A DNA stretch of 44,931 nucleotides from an uncultured Muribaculaceae bacterium (GCA_944321715.1 CALUMJ010000019.1:1-44931); one strand, 5' to 3'; numbered from the stretch's first letter, positions 1 to 7,987 are shown. The notes: generated by a model from the sequence alone, not told the origin. Translations and numbers: made by a program.

Positions 1-10
1 AGCTGATTTT

Positions 11-41
11 TTTGCATTGCGCTCGCCTTGCACTACTTTTG
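11..41 (+). promoter_or_regulatory. Bacteroidetes-type promoter in repeat copy 1
   Basis: TTTG at 11-14, a 19-nt spacer, then TACTTTTG at 34-41 match the Bacteroidetes -33/-7 consensus TTTG-N19-21-TAnnTTTG. It lies upstream of the second promoter copy and the glycosyltransferase gene, so it may be a distal duplicate promoter. Confidence 0.6.
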
Positions 42-94
42 ATAAGATAGGCTACGGCTCGGCAAAGCGAAAAAAAAAACAGCGAGCTGATTTT

Positions 95-125
95 TTTGCA
101 TTGCGCTCGCCTTGCACTATCTTTG
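95..125 (+). promoter_or_regulatory. Bacteroidetes-type promoter for the first glycosyltransferase
   Basis: TTTG at 95-98, a 19-nt spacer and TATCTTTG at 118-125 fit the Bacteroidetes -33/-7 consensus exactly. The chosen start codon is at 152, 27 nt after the -7 box, giving a short leader. This geometry also argues for the ATG at 152 rather than the upstream in-frame TTG at 17, which would place the promoter inside the gene. Confidence 0.75.
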
Positions 126-151
126 CTGATTGGAATGAACACTTGTGCAAT

Positions 152-1288
152 ATGCAGCAGTTGAAGATACTATTCGTGGGAGATGCCAGCAATTTCCATT
201 CGTGCTTGGCCGATGCCTTGAGGCAAATGGGGCATCGGGTGACAGTGGTGTCGGATGGCAGCACATGGATGGACACGCAGCGCGACATCGACTTGTCGCG
301 CAAGCCTGGGCGGTGGGGCACGGTGAAGTATGTGCTTGATGTGCTGAAGTTGTTGCCGCAATTGCGCGGCTACGACATAGTGCATCTTATCAATCCGGCG
401 TTTTTCATGACGTTGCGCATCGAAAGGCTGCGGCACATATTCGATTACCTGCGGCGGCACAACCGCCATGTATTCTTGTCGGCCACGACTTCGGACTACT
501 ACTATGCCCATGTGTGCCAAGATTGCACCACATTCCGCTATTCCGACTATTTTGTCGGCGACAAGCCTTCGCCCTATTTTCTGGCGGGTGGAGAGATGGA
601 TTTAAGGCAATGGGAAGCTCCTGCGCACAAAGGGTACACCGAGTATATCACTCCGCGTTTAGATGGTGTGGTGGCTTGCTTGTATGAATATTACAAGTCA
701 TACGAGGGTGCAATAGCTCCCGAGAAGCTTGCATACGGTGGCATACCCATTGACACACGCTCGATTGAGCCGCATTTCATTACCGAGCCACCACGGAAAG
801 TGCGGTTTTTCCTCGGGCGCAAGCGCGGACGCATCGAGATGAAAGGTTCCGACCTGCTGCTCGATGCATTGCGCCGCACGTGCGACCGCTACCCGGGGCT
901 TTGCGAGATGCAGGTGGTGGAAAACCGCCCGCTCGACGAGTATAACAAGTTGCTGTCGGCAGCACATGTGAACCTTGACCAGCTCTATTCCTACACGCCA
1001 GCCACCAACGCACTGGCTGGTATGGCGCAAGGGGTGGTGGCGGTGAGCGGTGCCGAGCCTGAGTTTTATGACTTCATCGGCGAGCATGACTGCCGCCCCA
1101 TCATCAATGTTTCGCCGCTTGTCGAGGGCGACATCGATGCACGGCTTGCATGGATAGTGGAACATCGCGACTTGCTGCCGCAGTTGTCAAGGCAGAGCCG
1201 CGAGTTTGTCGAGAAGCACAACGACAGCCGCATTGTTGCTCAACGTCATATAGATTTTTGGAACAATGTAATCAACAAAATGCAATGA
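152..1288 (+). CDS. GT-B-type glycosyltransferase
   Basis: A predicted 378-aa cytoplasmic glycosyltransferase, probably acting in surface polysaccharide or glycolipid synthesis. The N-terminus (KILFVGDASNFHSCLADALR) is a typical first beta-strand/loop/helix of a GT-B Rossmann domain. The C-terminal half contains a second domain (around the SAAHVNLDQLYSYTPATNAL segment and the following GAEPEF stretch) resembling the nucleotide-sugar binding half of GT4-like enzymes. No signal peptide is seen. I chose ATG 152 because the promoter repeat ends at 125 and the protein from there starts with the expected fold; the frame is open further upstream through the repeat. The stop overlaps the next start by 4 bp (ATGA), indicating translational coupling with a GT-A glycosyltransferase. 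Donor and acceptor cannot be told from the sequence. Confidence 0.75.
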   Translation: MQQLKILFVGDASNFHSCLADALRQMGHRVTVVSDGSTWMDTQRDIDLSRKPGRWGTVKYVLDVLKLLPQLRGYDIVHLINPAFFMTLRIERLRHIFDYLRRHNRHVFLSATTSDYYYAHVCQDCTTFRYSDYFVGDKPSPYFLAGGEMDLRQWEAPAHKGYTEYITPRLDGVVACLYEYYKSYEGAIAPEKLAYGGIPIDTRSIEPHFITEPPRKVRFFLGRKRGRIEMKGSDLLLDALRRTCDRYPGLCEMQVVENRPLDEYNKLLSAAHVNLDQLYSYTPATNALAGMAQGVVAVSGAEPEFYDFIGEHDCRPIINVSPLVEGDIDARLAWIVEHRDLLPQLSRQSREFVEKHNDSRIVAQRHIDFWNNVINKMQ

Positions 1289-2094
1289 CATTAGAAATAT
1301 TAATTTGTACCTACAATGAACGCATTGGCAGCGTATATAGCGTGTTGATGAAGCCGATGCACAATATATCATACCTTGTGTCGTGGCAGCAAAGCGATGA
1401 TTACAATGCCATCGATTTGCCCGCTTGCCTTGCATCGCGCGACGACGTGAAGGTGGTGACGCTGCATGGCACGGGGCTGTCGAACAACCGCAACAACGCC
1501 ATCGACAATGCCACGGGCGACATTTGCCTCATTGCCGACGACGATATTACCTATATTCCCAATCATGTGGAACACATTGTGGAATATTTTGAGTCGCACC
1601 CGTCGTTAGACATTGCCTCGTTCAGGTATGAATCGCGGCAGCACCCTAAAGATTACCCGTCATATTCATTTGATTTGCGCCAGCCGATGAAGGGCTACTA
1701 TGTTGCGAGTATCGAGATAGCTTTCCGCCGCCGGTCGGTACAAGGCAAGTTGAAATTCAATCCGTTGTTTGGGGCCAACGCCCCGGTGCTTAATTCGTGC
1801 GAGGAGGCGGTTTTTGTACTCGATGCTTTGGATAAAGGTCTTAACTGGTATTTCTTCCCATACGCCATCGCTCGGCATGAAGGTGCTACTACTGCCGAGC
1901 GCTTGGCTGGTGAGCCAAGCACGTTGATGTCGAATGGAGCATATATCTACCTTGCCTACAAAGACGGTACTGCGCCGTTGCGCTATTTGCTGCTGGCGTG
2001 GCGTTCGTGCCGCAACCCATTGAAGTTTTTCACGGCATTGCGCTATGTGCTGCGTGGCATGAAGTATATAAAGAAAAATTATGTGCCAGCGTGA
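1285..2094 (+). CDS. GT-A (family 2-like) glycosyltransferase
   Basis: A predicted 269-aa GT-A glycosyltransferase. The start LEILICTYNERIG is a nucleotide-binding strand typical of family 2-like enzymes, and ADDDIT near residue 88 is the expected DxD-type metal/nucleotide-sugar motif. The C-terminal part is rich in aromatic and basic residues (end KYIKKNYVPA), suggesting peripheral membrane contact. ATG 1285 overlaps the stop of the previous gene (ATGA) and is preferred to the long in-frame extension from 1150, which would run inside the upstream gene. The two genes form a coupled pair driven from the promoter at 95-125. The sugar transferred is unknown. Confidence 0.75.
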   Translation: MTLEILICTYNERIGSVYSVLMKPMHNISYLVSWQQSDDYNAIDLPACLASRDDVKVVTLHGTGLSNNRNNAIDNATGDICLIADDDITYIPNHVEHIVEYFESHPSLDIASFRYESRQHPKDYPSYSFDLRQPMKGYYVASIEIAFRRRSVQGKLKFNPLFGANAPVLNSCEEAVFVLDALDKGLNWYFFPYAIARHEGATTAERLAGEPSTLMSNGAYIYLAYKDGTAPLRYLLLAWRSCRNPLKFFTALRYVLRGMKYIKKNYVPA

Positions 2095-2116
2095 CAACGG
2101 TTTATGATAAATTGAG

Positions 2117-2124
2117 TATATTTG
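2117..2124 (+). promoter_or_regulatory. Candidate -7 box for yqaE-like gene and trmB
   Basis: TATATTTG at 2117-2124 matches the TAnnTTTG -7 box, 32 nt before the ATG at 2156. No clear TTTG -33 is seen at the right distance, so this is weaker than the other promoters in the window. Confidence 0.4.
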
Positions 2125-2155
2125 CCAACTGATAATATAACACGTAAAAAACATT

Positions 2156-2308
2156 ATGTCGATTTTTAGAGTTATTCTTTCTATTATTTTTCCACCGCTT
2201 GCAGTGTTTGACCGTGGTTGCGGTTCTATATTGATTGTGTGCTTGCTCACTTTGTGTGGCTGGATTCCGGGCGTGATAGGCGCATTGGTCATTCTCAATA
2301 AGAATTAA
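2156..2308 (+). CDS. YqaE/Pmp3 family small membrane protein
   Basis: A 50-aa protein beginning MSIFRVILSIIFPPLAVFDR and ending IGALVILNKN. It has two hydrophobic segments (about residues 4-18 and 24-46) separated by a short polar turn with DRG. The PPLAVF motif followed by a second helix containing GWIPG is diagnostic of the YqaE/Pmp3 (PF01679) proteolipid family. These are very small inner-membrane proteins linked to membrane potential and salt or stress tolerance in other organisms. It lies 15 bp upstream of trmB on the same strand, so co-transcription is likely. Length is normal for the family (about 50-60 aa). Its biochemical role is not known. Confidence 0.85.
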   Translation: MSIFRVILSIIFPPLAVFDRGCGSILIVCLLTLCGWIPGVIGALVILNKN

Positions 2309-2323
2309 CAACTGCAGCTCGGA

Positions 2324-3094
2324 ATGGGAAAAAACAAGCTGAAGAAATTTGCCGAAATGGAGCAATTGCCCAATGTGTTCCAATTCCCTTTTGCTGCATT
2401 GCGCGATGGAGGGTTCCCATTGAAAGGCCGCTGGAACAGCGATTATTTCCACAACGACAATCCTATAGTGCTTGAGCTGGGGTGCGGGCGTGGCGAATAT
2501 ACTGTAGGGCTTGCTGAGAAGCTTTCGGCAAAAAATTACATCGGGATTGACATCAAAGGAGCAAGAATGTGGACGGGAGCTAAACACGCCGCTACGTCGG
2601 GCATGGGCAATGTGGCATTTCTGCGCACCAATATCGAGTTGATTGACAACTTCTTTGCTCCAGGCGAAGTGAGCGAGATATGGATAACATTCCCCGACCC
2701 GCAGATGAAGAAAGTGCGCAAACGCCTCACTGGCACTCGTTTCCTTGAGCTTTACAGGCATATTCTTGTGCCAGGCGGCATTGTGCATCTGAAGACCGAC
2801 AGCCCTTTCCTGTACACCTATACCGACGCACTTGTGCGGCTCAATGGATTTGATGTTGAGGTCAACACTGCCGACCTCTACCACTCGGGCATAGATGATG
2901 AAATATTGGGCATCAAGACTTATTATGAGCAACAATGGCTCGACCGCGGGTTGACAATCAAGTATATCAAGTTCCACCTTGATAGCTCTACGCCATTGCA
3001 AGAGCCCGACATCGAGATTGAACCAGATACTTACCGCAGTTATTCGCGCGGATATATCCAAAAGATGATTACTCCCACCGAAGGGGAGATATAG
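2324..3094 (+). CDS. trmB: tRNA (guanine-N7)-methyltransferase
   Basis: A 256-aa SAM-dependent methyltransferase that forms m7G46 in the variable loop of tRNAs. The SAM-binding motif [18 protein letters not shown] sits near residues 50-67, followed by [11 protein letters not shown] (acidic ribose-binding residue) and the TrmB signature [16 protein letters not shown], which carries the conserved D-P and basic RNA-contact residues. [20 protein letters not shown] follows as expected. The protein is slightly longer than the roughly 210-240 aa of many homologues because of a C-terminal extension after residue 215. ATG 2324 fits the family start. It is followed 13 bp later by the Mrp ATPase gene. 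Assignment is secure from the motifs. Confidence 0.93.
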   Translation: MGKNKLKKFAEMEQLPNVFQFPFAALRDGGFPLKGRWNSDYFHNDNPIVLELGCGRGEYTVGLAEKLSAKNYIGIDIKGARMWTGAKHAATSGMGNVAFLRTNIELIDNFFAPGEVSEIWITFPDPQMKKVRKRLTGTRFLELYRHILVPGGIVHLKTDSPFLYTYTDALVRLNGFDVEVNTADLYHSGIDDEILGIKTYYEQQWLDRGLTIKYIKFHLDSSTPLQEPDIEIEPDTYRSYSRGYIQKMITPTEGEI

Positions 3095-3107
3095 CATATA
3101 TTTTAAA

Positions 3108-4220
3108 ATGGAAAAGCGATTATATCCCAAACTTATAATCGATGCCTTGAGCCACGTGCGCTACCCTGGCACGGGCAAGGACATCGTGTCGAGCGGCATG
3201 GTAGAGGACGACATCCGCATCGATGGCATGAAAGTGTCGTTCTCGCTCGTTTTCGACAAGCCTACCGACCCGTTTGTCAAGTCGCTCGTGAAGTCGGCCG
3301 AGGCCGCAATCAAGACCTACGTGGGCGAGGAGGTGGAAATCGCCGGCAACATAGCCACTAAGTTCCGCACTGCCATTCCGCCCAAGCCGGCAAATCCGTT
3401 GCCCGAGGTGAAAAACATCATAGGTGTGTCGTCGGGCAAAGGTGGTGTGGGCAAATCGACGATTGCGGTGAATCTTGCCGTGTCGCTCGCCCAGCTTGGC
3501 TACAAGGTGGGGCTGCTCGATGCCGACATCTTCGGCCCGTCGGCTCCCAAGATGTTCGGGCTTGAAGACGCGCCGGTATATATGGTGCAGAAGGAGGATG
3601 GACGCAACCTCATCTCGCCGCTTGAAAAATATGGAGTGAAAGTGTTGTCAATCGGGTTCCTTGTCGATAAAGACCAAGCCGTGCTGTGGCGTGGCGGAAT
3701 GGCAAGCAATGCACTCAGGCAGCTCATTACCGAGGCCGACTGGGGCGAACTCGATTATTTCATCATCGACATGCCCCCCGGCACGAGCGACATACACCTG
3801 ACCCTCGTCCAGACACTTGCCATCACCGGGGCAATCGTCGTCACAACGCCGCAAGACGTTGCGCTTGCCGATGCCCGCAAGGGCGTTAGCATGTTCCAGA
3901 GCGACAAGGTGAACGTGCCGATATTGGGAATTGTGGAGAATATGTCGTGGTTCACACCTGCCTCGCACCCCGACGAGCGTTACTACATCTTTGGCCGCGA
4001 TGGGGGCAAGAACCTCGCCGAGCGGCTCGGTGTGGCACTGCTGGGGCAAATCCCGCTCGTGGCGAGCATCTGCAAGGGTGGCGACGACGGTGTGCCTGTG
4101 ACGCTGCAAAACAGCGTGTCGGGCGCGGCGTTCATCGAGCTTGCCCGCCAAGTGGCTGCTGCCACCGACCGCCGCAACAGCGCCCTTCCCCCCACCCACA
4201 AAGTGGAATTCAGCAACTAA
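3108..4220 (+). CDS. Mrp/ApbC-type Fe-S cluster carrier ATPase
   Basis: A 370-aa cytoplasmic P-loop ATPase of the Mrp/NBP35 family that binds and transfers Fe-S clusters to apoproteins. Residues 1-85 form a MIP18/DUF59-like domain. The deviant Walker A GKGGVGKST follows at about 110-118, with LLDADIFGPSAPKMFG and the Walker B-like IIDMPPGTSDIHLT, all classic Mrp motifs. In many Mrp proteins a C-terminal CPxC binds the bridging cluster. Here the equivalent stretch after ENMSWFT reads PASHPDERYYIFG with no cysteine pair, which I believe is usual in Bacteroidetes members. It follows trmB by 13 bp and is probably in the same transcript. A REP-like palindrome follows the stop. Confidence 0.92.
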   Translation: MEKRLYPKLIIDALSHVRYPGTGKDIVSSGMVEDDIRIDGMKVSFSLVFDKPTDPFVKSLVKSAEAAIKTYVGEEVEIAGNIATKFRTAIPPKPANPLPEVKNIIGVSSGKGGVGKSTIAVNLAVSLAQLGYKVGLLDADIFGPSAPKMFGLEDAPVYMVQKEDGRNLISPLEKYGVKVLSIGFLVDKDQAVLWRGGMASNALRQLITEADWGELDYFIIDMPPGTSDIHLTLVQTLAITGAIVVTTPQDVALADARKGVSMFQSDKVNVPILGIVENMSWFTPASHPDERYYIFGRDGGKNLAERLGVALLGQIPLVASICKGGDDGVPVTLQNSVSGAAFIELARQVAAATDRRNSALPPTHKVEFSN

Positions 4221-4244
4221 CGGGCTGCATTAAAATTATTGCAG

Positions 4245-4421
4245 AAGGTGTATCAAAATGCAGATTTGCGTAATTTTGTAGGGACGCACGGCCCGTGCGT
4301 CCGCTGCGCAACCAGTTGTATATTCTGCTAACTTACAAATGGTTAACAGCGCCTTGCGGCACACGGACGCACGAGCCGTGCGTCCCTACGAGGTGGGTTC
4401 TGCCAATTTTGATACACCCTC
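4245..4421 (+). repeat. MITE/REP-like palindromic element, copy 1
   Basis: The element starts AGGTGTATCAAAATGCAGA and ends GCCAATTTTGATACACCCTC, so its outer ends are inverted copies (GTGTATCAAAAT). Inside are inverted copies of TAGGGACGCACGGCYCGTGC, the second at about 4363-4390 in opposite orientation. The middle (about 4300-4360) is not conserved in the other copies. It lies between the convergent mrp and MATE genes, where it could also act as a bidirectional terminator. No transposase is encoded. Confidence 0.85.
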
Positions 4422-4505
4422 TACATTAAAGTAAATGTATTTGCAATTGATTGCCCCTGCGGAGCTGCAACTACGGCACACCTCAGGCCCCATGCGCCAC
4501 ACGGC

Positions 4506-5837
4506 CTATATGCGCTTGCCGCGCCAGTGGCCACGGTAGATATAGGTGGCGCACAGCAGGGTGAGGATTGCACCGTAAACGTGCTCGGCAGTCCAGCACA
4601 AGGCCACGCTGCACTTGATGTACCCGATTATAATGGCGCAGTAGGCAACGTATGCCACAAGGGTGCTCAATTCGAGCAGGAATGCAGTGCGAGTGTTGCC
4701 TGTGCCTGAAATCGACTGGAAGAACATTTGTGCCGGCACGGTGAGCAAGTAGGATGAGCATAGCACCCACAGCGGAGCTATTGCGCCGTCAATCACGTTG
4801 GGAATATCGGTGTATATGCCCAATATCAGGCGAGGGAACAGCGACAGCAGCAGGGCGATGGGCAGCACGAAGCTGTAGCAGAGCAATATGTGCTGCCAGA
4901 TGGTGGCCATGACACTCTCGCTTTTCCCGGCACCGATGATGTTGCTCACAAGCGAGCTGCACGTTGCGGCAAATGCAGCTACCACCATGAACATCAACCC
5001 CGAAATGCTGCGTATCACATTGGTAATGGCAAGTGCCTCCTTGCCGAGGTGTTCGATGAAGAGGAAAAACAGGAACCATGTTGAGAGCGACAAGAAACTC
5101 TGTATCATAGTCCAAAACGACACTGGGAAGATTTTGCGCAGCGTTGCCGCATGGAATTTTGCCAGCTTGTCGAGTCCGTATTTCTGGCAGTCGATGCGCC
5201 GTGATGTGTAGATGGTGAAGAAAAGCAGCGACACGCCCTCGGAGAGCGACGAACCGAGTGCCGCGCCACCGATGCCCATGGCAGGCATGCCGAATTTGCC
5301 GAAAATGAGTATGTAGTTGAACACAACGTTTGACAGTACCATTACCACAGAGTTGAGTGTCAGTGTCTTGGTCTGTGTGCTGCTGATGAAGAATGCCCTG
5401 AACATGGCAGCCGGGAATGCGAAAAACAGCCCGTAGATGCGCCATTGCATGTAATCGCAAGCTGCATGCAATATGTCGGGGTCGGAAATCATGCTGCCAA
5501 GTATGGGCTTGGTAAATATTGTGGTTAGAGTGAAGGCCACGGCTGCAAGCACTATCAAGAAATAAATGCCGTGGTAGAACAATTGGCCCATGCGGTGGTA
5601 TTCACGCTCGCCGTTGCGCCGTGCCATGATGATTTGTGCCCCGGTGCTGAACCCGAATCCAAGCATGAAGATTACCACATAATACACTCCGGCAATTGCC
5701 GACGCCCCAAGCTCCACTTCGCCCACATGCCCGAGGAAAGCCGTGTCGGTGACGCCGATAAGTTGCTCCATCACGAGGCTGATGAGGCATGGATAGGCGA
5801 TTTTCCAAATCTCGCGGTTGGTGTAAACAGTTCTCAT
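4506..5837 (-). CDS. MATE family efflux transporter
   Basis: A 443-aa polytopic inner-membrane protein with about 12 hydrophobic segments. The N-terminus (REIWKIAYPCLISLVMEQLIGVTDTAFLGHVGEVELGA) has the conserved MATE TM1-TM2 pattern, with acidic and polar residues after TDTAFLG. MATE proteins export cationic drugs or metabolites using Na+ or H+ gradients; this resembles the NorM/DinF-like branch, but the substrate is unknown. The length is typical (about 440-460 aa). The start codon is at 5837 on the minus strand, 30 nt downstream of a TATCTTTG -7 box embedded in a repeat. It is transcribed alone and converges with mrp. Confidence 0.88.
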   Translation of the reverse strand: MRTVYTNREIWKIAYPCLISLVMEQLIGVTDTAFLGHVGEVELGASAIAGVYYVVIFMLGFGFSTGAQIIMARRNGEREYHRMGQLFYHGIYFLIVLAAVAFTLTTIFTKPILGSMISDPDILHAACDYMQWRIYGLFFAFPAAMFRAFFISSTQTKTLTLNSVVMVLSNVVFNYILIFGKFGMPAMGIGGAALGSSLSEGVSLLFFTIYTSRRIDCQKYGLDKLAKFHAATLRKIFPVSFWTMIQSFLSLSTWFLFFLFIEHLGKEALAITNVIRSISGLMFMVVAAFAATCSSLVSNIIGAGKSESVMATIWQHILLCYSFVLPIALLLSLFPRLILGIYTDIPNVIDGAIAPLWVLCSSYLLTVPAQMFFQSISGTGNTRTAFLLELSTLVAYVAYCAIIIGYIKCSVALCWTAEHVYGAILTLLCATYIYRGHWRGKRI

Positions 5838-5866
5838 ACAGTTGTCAAGTCAAAAAATCCAGTCGG

Positions 5867-5897
5867 CAAAGATAGTGCAAGGCGAGGGAAGAAAAAA
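5867..5897 (-). promoter_or_regulatory. Repeat-borne promoter for the MATE gene
   Basis: On the minus strand TATCTTTG occupies 5874-5867, preceded by CTCGCCTTGCAC as in the promoter repeat at 95-125. The -33 region is T-rich (TTTT at 19 nt, TTTG at 23 nt) rather than an ideal TTTG. The MATE start is 30 nt downstream. Confidence 0.6.
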
Positions 5898-5965
5898 CAA
5901 ATTCATTTGATTTTTTCATCCGAGCCGCCGCCTGTCTTATCGAAAGATAGTGCAAGGCGAGGGAA
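5867..5965 (-). repeat. Promoter-bearing repeat, second location (75-bp period)
   Basis: GATAGTGCAAGGCGAGGGAA occurs at 5871-5890 and again at 5946-5965. It is the reverse complement of the CTCGCCTTGCACTATC core found at 1-126. The text between copies, read on the minus strand, contains GATAAGACAGGCGGCGGCTC, matching GATAAGATAGGCTACGGCTC at 41-60, so both locations share the whole unit. The upstream copy has TATCTTTC, a one-base departure from the -7 consensus. Confidence 0.85.
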
Positions 5966-5967
5966 GG

Positions 5968-6119
5968 AGGTGTATCAAAACGCAGATTAGTGCGATTTTG
6001 TAGGGACGCACGGCTCGTGCGTCCGTTACACTATTAAGTGAATATTTCATTCATATCCAGCCGATTAGCCGTGTCGTGCGTCCCTACGAGGTGGGTACTG
6101 CCTATTTTGATACACCCTC
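5968..6119 (+). repeat. MITE/REP-like palindromic element, copy 2
   Basis: It starts AGGTGTATCAAAACGCAGAT and ends CCTATTTTGATACACCCTC, with inner TAGGGACGCACGGCTCGTGC and an opposed GTGCGTCCCTACGAGG. The ends match copy 1 (4245-4421); the middle is different and A/T-rich. It sits directly against the promoter-repeat array on one side and a perfect GC-rich hairpin on the other. Confidence 0.85.
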
Positions 6120-6146
6120 ATCCGAGCCGAGCGGCGGCTCGGATGA
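6118..6146. repeat. Perfect 12-bp inverted repeat hairpin
   Basis: TCATCCGAGCCG at 6118-6129 and CGGCTCGGATGA at 6135-6146 are perfect inverted copies around AGCGG. The same CATCCGAGCCGCCGC text occurs at 5927-5941 within the promoter repeat, so this is probably a displaced, inverted fragment of that repeat. The rest of the 5838-6336 intergenic stretch after the hairpin (6147-6336) shows no convincing gene. Confidence 0.7.
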
Positions 6147-6336
6147 AAATACACTCGCCCTCCAGTGCGGCTTTAAATGTAAGAACCTTGGGGCTAACTG
6201 GGGGGGGGAGATTTTTTGTGCAATCTTTGCCAGTAACGACATTTTGGATAACTGTGCAGGCAAGTATTCGTTTCAAGACCCAATATATGCCTACTGGTTG
6301 AAAACGCAGTATTTTGCGCGGTGATTGGCTCTGCCA

Positions 6337-7233
6337 TTATGGGGCGCATTGTGCCGCCATGTGGGCATACACTATGGCCGATATGCGGGCTATTGCGTGC
6401 TCGATTTCGGCGTAGCTGCCGTATGAGTCCTTGGCGAAGACTGCAAGCGAATAGCTTGTGCCATCGGGCAACGTCACGTGGGCCACGTCGTTGATTGCCG
6501 TCCATTTGCCATGCGAGTCGCAATCGCTTGTGCCTGTCTTGTGCAATATGGTGGCTTTAGTGTCGCCAACACCCTTGGGAATACGTTCGGTGCCAGTGAG
6601 GCAGCCTGCCAATGTGGATTTTACGAATTGCAGCCCGGGCGTGTCGCCAAACTGGCCGTTGCATAGCTTGCTGATTAGGCGTGCGGCTTCGAGCGGGGTG
6701 GTGTAGTTGGCGTGGCACAGCGATGTGTCGCGGTGCATGTCGTCCTCGGTTACAGTGATGGCAAAGTCGTGCAGTCCTCCGCAAGAGCGTATGTAGGAAT
6801 CAGTCGCCTTGGGGCCGCCCGATATGTCGAAAAGTATGTCGCAAGCATTGTTGTCGCTCAGTTGCAGCGTATATTTCAGCAGCTGCCCGACTGAAATTGC
6901 CGCCCCTTGTGGAAAAGAGTCGCGCAACGGGCTGTAAGTGTCGGGTTTCAAGTCGTTTTCTCTCACGTTGATGGTGTGGTCGATGTCCAATCCATTTTCA
7001 TGTAGGTAGTGGGCGATATATATGGCTTGGTGCAGTTTCATCACGCTCATCAACGGGTAGTGATGCTCGTTGTTGACGGTCACGGTGTCGCCGGCATCGC
7101 TGATTAGGGCTATACCTACAGTGCCGTCCACGTCATTTGTAGCCTCGGCAAGTTGCTGCTGCAGCACACGAAAATCTGCTGCCACGGCATATACAGCGGC
7201 AAAAATGCATAATACGACAAATATAAATTTCAT
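6337..7233 (-). CDS. Class A beta-lactamase (subclass A2-like)
   Basis: A 298-aa secreted serine beta-lactamase. Residues 1-19 (MKFIFVVLCIFAAVYAVAA) form a signal peptide. The class A motifs are all present in order: S63-V-M-K66 (S-x-x-K nucleophile), S126-D-N128, a Glu at 163 in an omega-loop region (TEDDMHRD) and K232-T-G234. The NYTTPLEAARL segment and overall layout resemble the Bacteroidetes CfxA/CblA/PER-like A2 group, which typically hydrolyses cephalosporins, although the spectrum cannot be read from sequence. The enzyme should act in the periplasm. The gene is 39 bp downstream of a stand-alone receiver-domain gene on the same strand and has no obvious promoter of its own in that gap, so read-through from the receiver gene is likely. 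Confidence 0.92.
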   Translation of the reverse strand: MKFIFVVLCIFAAVYAVAADFRVLQQQLAEATNDVDGTVGIALISDAGDTVTVNNEHHYPLMSVMKLHQAIYIAHYLHENGLDIDHTINVRENDLKPDTYSPLRDSFPQGAAISVGQLLKYTLQLSDNNACDILFDISGGPKATDSYIRSCGGLHDFAITVTEDDMHRDTSLCHANYTTPLEAARLISKLCNGQFGDTPGLQFVKSTLAGCLTGTERIPKGVGDTKATILHKTGTSDCDSHGKWTAINDVAHVTLPDGTSYSLAVFAKDSYGSYAEIEHAIARISAIVYAHMAAQCAP

Positions 7234-7272
7234 GCTTGTTGTGTGAAGAGCTGGGAGAGAGAATTTTAGGCA

Positions 7273-7641
7273 CTAAAATTCCATGCCAGTCCATTTCTGA
7301 ACAAGTTCGAGCAGGTCGCTTTTGCGGATTGGTTTTGCGATGAAGTCGTTGCAGCCAGCGGCAAGAGCCCGCTCGCGGTCGCTGTCAAATGCATTTGCGG
7401 TCAGAGCCACGATTGGAATATCGGGTTCGATTTTCCTGATTTCAGTTGTGGCTTCCAGTCCGTCCATGATTGGCATCCTGATATCCATCAATATCAGGTC
7501 ATTTCCACCTTTCTTTGCAGCACTCACAGCTTCCATGCCATTCACGGCACGCACGATGTTGGCGTATTTCTTCAGTATTGCATTTACGAGCAAGAAATTG
7601 CTGTCGTTATCTTCTGCAACTAACACAGTTGGTTTTGACAT
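7273..7641 (-). CDS. Stand-alone response-regulator receiver protein
   Basis: A 122-aa CheY-like receiver domain with no output domain. Visible residues are the acidic pair E10-D11, the phospho-acceptor D53 in LILMDIRMPIMDGLEA, T81 in IVALTANAF and K103 in IAKPIRKSDL, all of the catalytic set. In sequence it is close to receiver domains that end hybrid histidine kinases (the IAKPI stretch is typical), so it may be a phosphorelay intermediate or a partner of an orphan hybrid kinase elsewhere. It lies upstream of the beta-lactamase gene, which suggests co-transcription but not necessarily regulation of it. The start is ATG at 7641. Confidence 0.9.
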   Translation of the reverse strand: MSKPTVLVAEDNDSNFLLVNAILKKYANIVRAVNGMEAVSAAKKGGNDLILMDIRMPIMDGLEATTEIRKIEPDIPIVALTANAFDSDRERALAAGCNDFIAKPIRKSDLLELVQKWTGMEF

Positions 7642-7933
7642 AATTTTATACTATTTTTTGTTTGACCATAGAAACCGTTTTGAATTGAAAAAGGTTCTTT
7701 GTACTAACTTCGAGTGCATTTGAAAATCCCTCTCAAGCCATTAAACAGAAATTCAAAACAGTTTGTTAAGATATTACACAAAGTTAATTCTTATTGCCAT
7801 AAGCTCAATGTTAAACTCAATTAAAAATCAAATGTCCTATAATGTGCTTGATATTTGAATGGGATAAATATGATTAAATTATGATAAAATATATTATTTA
7901 TTGTGCATAATGGGCGGCGCGTTGTGTGAAAAA

Positions 7934-7965
7934 GTTGCAAATGTGGTGGCAAATGAGTACCTTTG
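7934..7965 (+). promoter_or_regulatory. Promoter of the rimP-nusA-infB operon
   Basis: TACCTTTG at 7958-7965 fits the -7 box and GTTG at 7934-7937 lies 20 nt upstream as a -33 element. Transcription would begin near 7972, giving a roughly 75-nt leader before rimP. The rest of the 7642-7957 gap, between divergent genes, is A/T-rich and shows no gene. Confidence 0.65.
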
Positions 7966-7987
7966 CGATGGAAAAACAATGACAAAG

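Larger units (their letters stand above)
1..126 (+). repeat. Tandem promoter-bearing repeat, 84-bp period
   Basis: AGCTGATTTTTTTGCATTGC at 1-20 recurs at 85-104, so the period is 84 bp. Both copies continue through GCTCGCCTTGCACTA. Between the copies, 41-60 reads GATAAGATAGGCTACGGCTC. The same family occurs inverted at 5867-5965 with a 75-bp period. The 5' end may continue outside the window. Each unit contains a Bacteroidetes-type promoter, listed separately. No open reading frame is needed to explain it. Confidence 0.85.

Noticed and set aside
2102-3130. Minus-strand 342-codon open frame over yqaE-like gene and trmB
   Set aside because: It overlaps trmB entirely and its translation has no family features.
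4245-6119. Composite transposon made of the two REP-like copies around the MATE gene
   Set aside because: The copies lack transposase, their centres differ, and a third copy lies at 21394 without a cargo gene; no target duplication is seen.
6038-6324. Two short plus-strand frames over the REP element and hairpin
   Set aside because: They consist of repeat sequence in two competing frames and show no protein-like composition.
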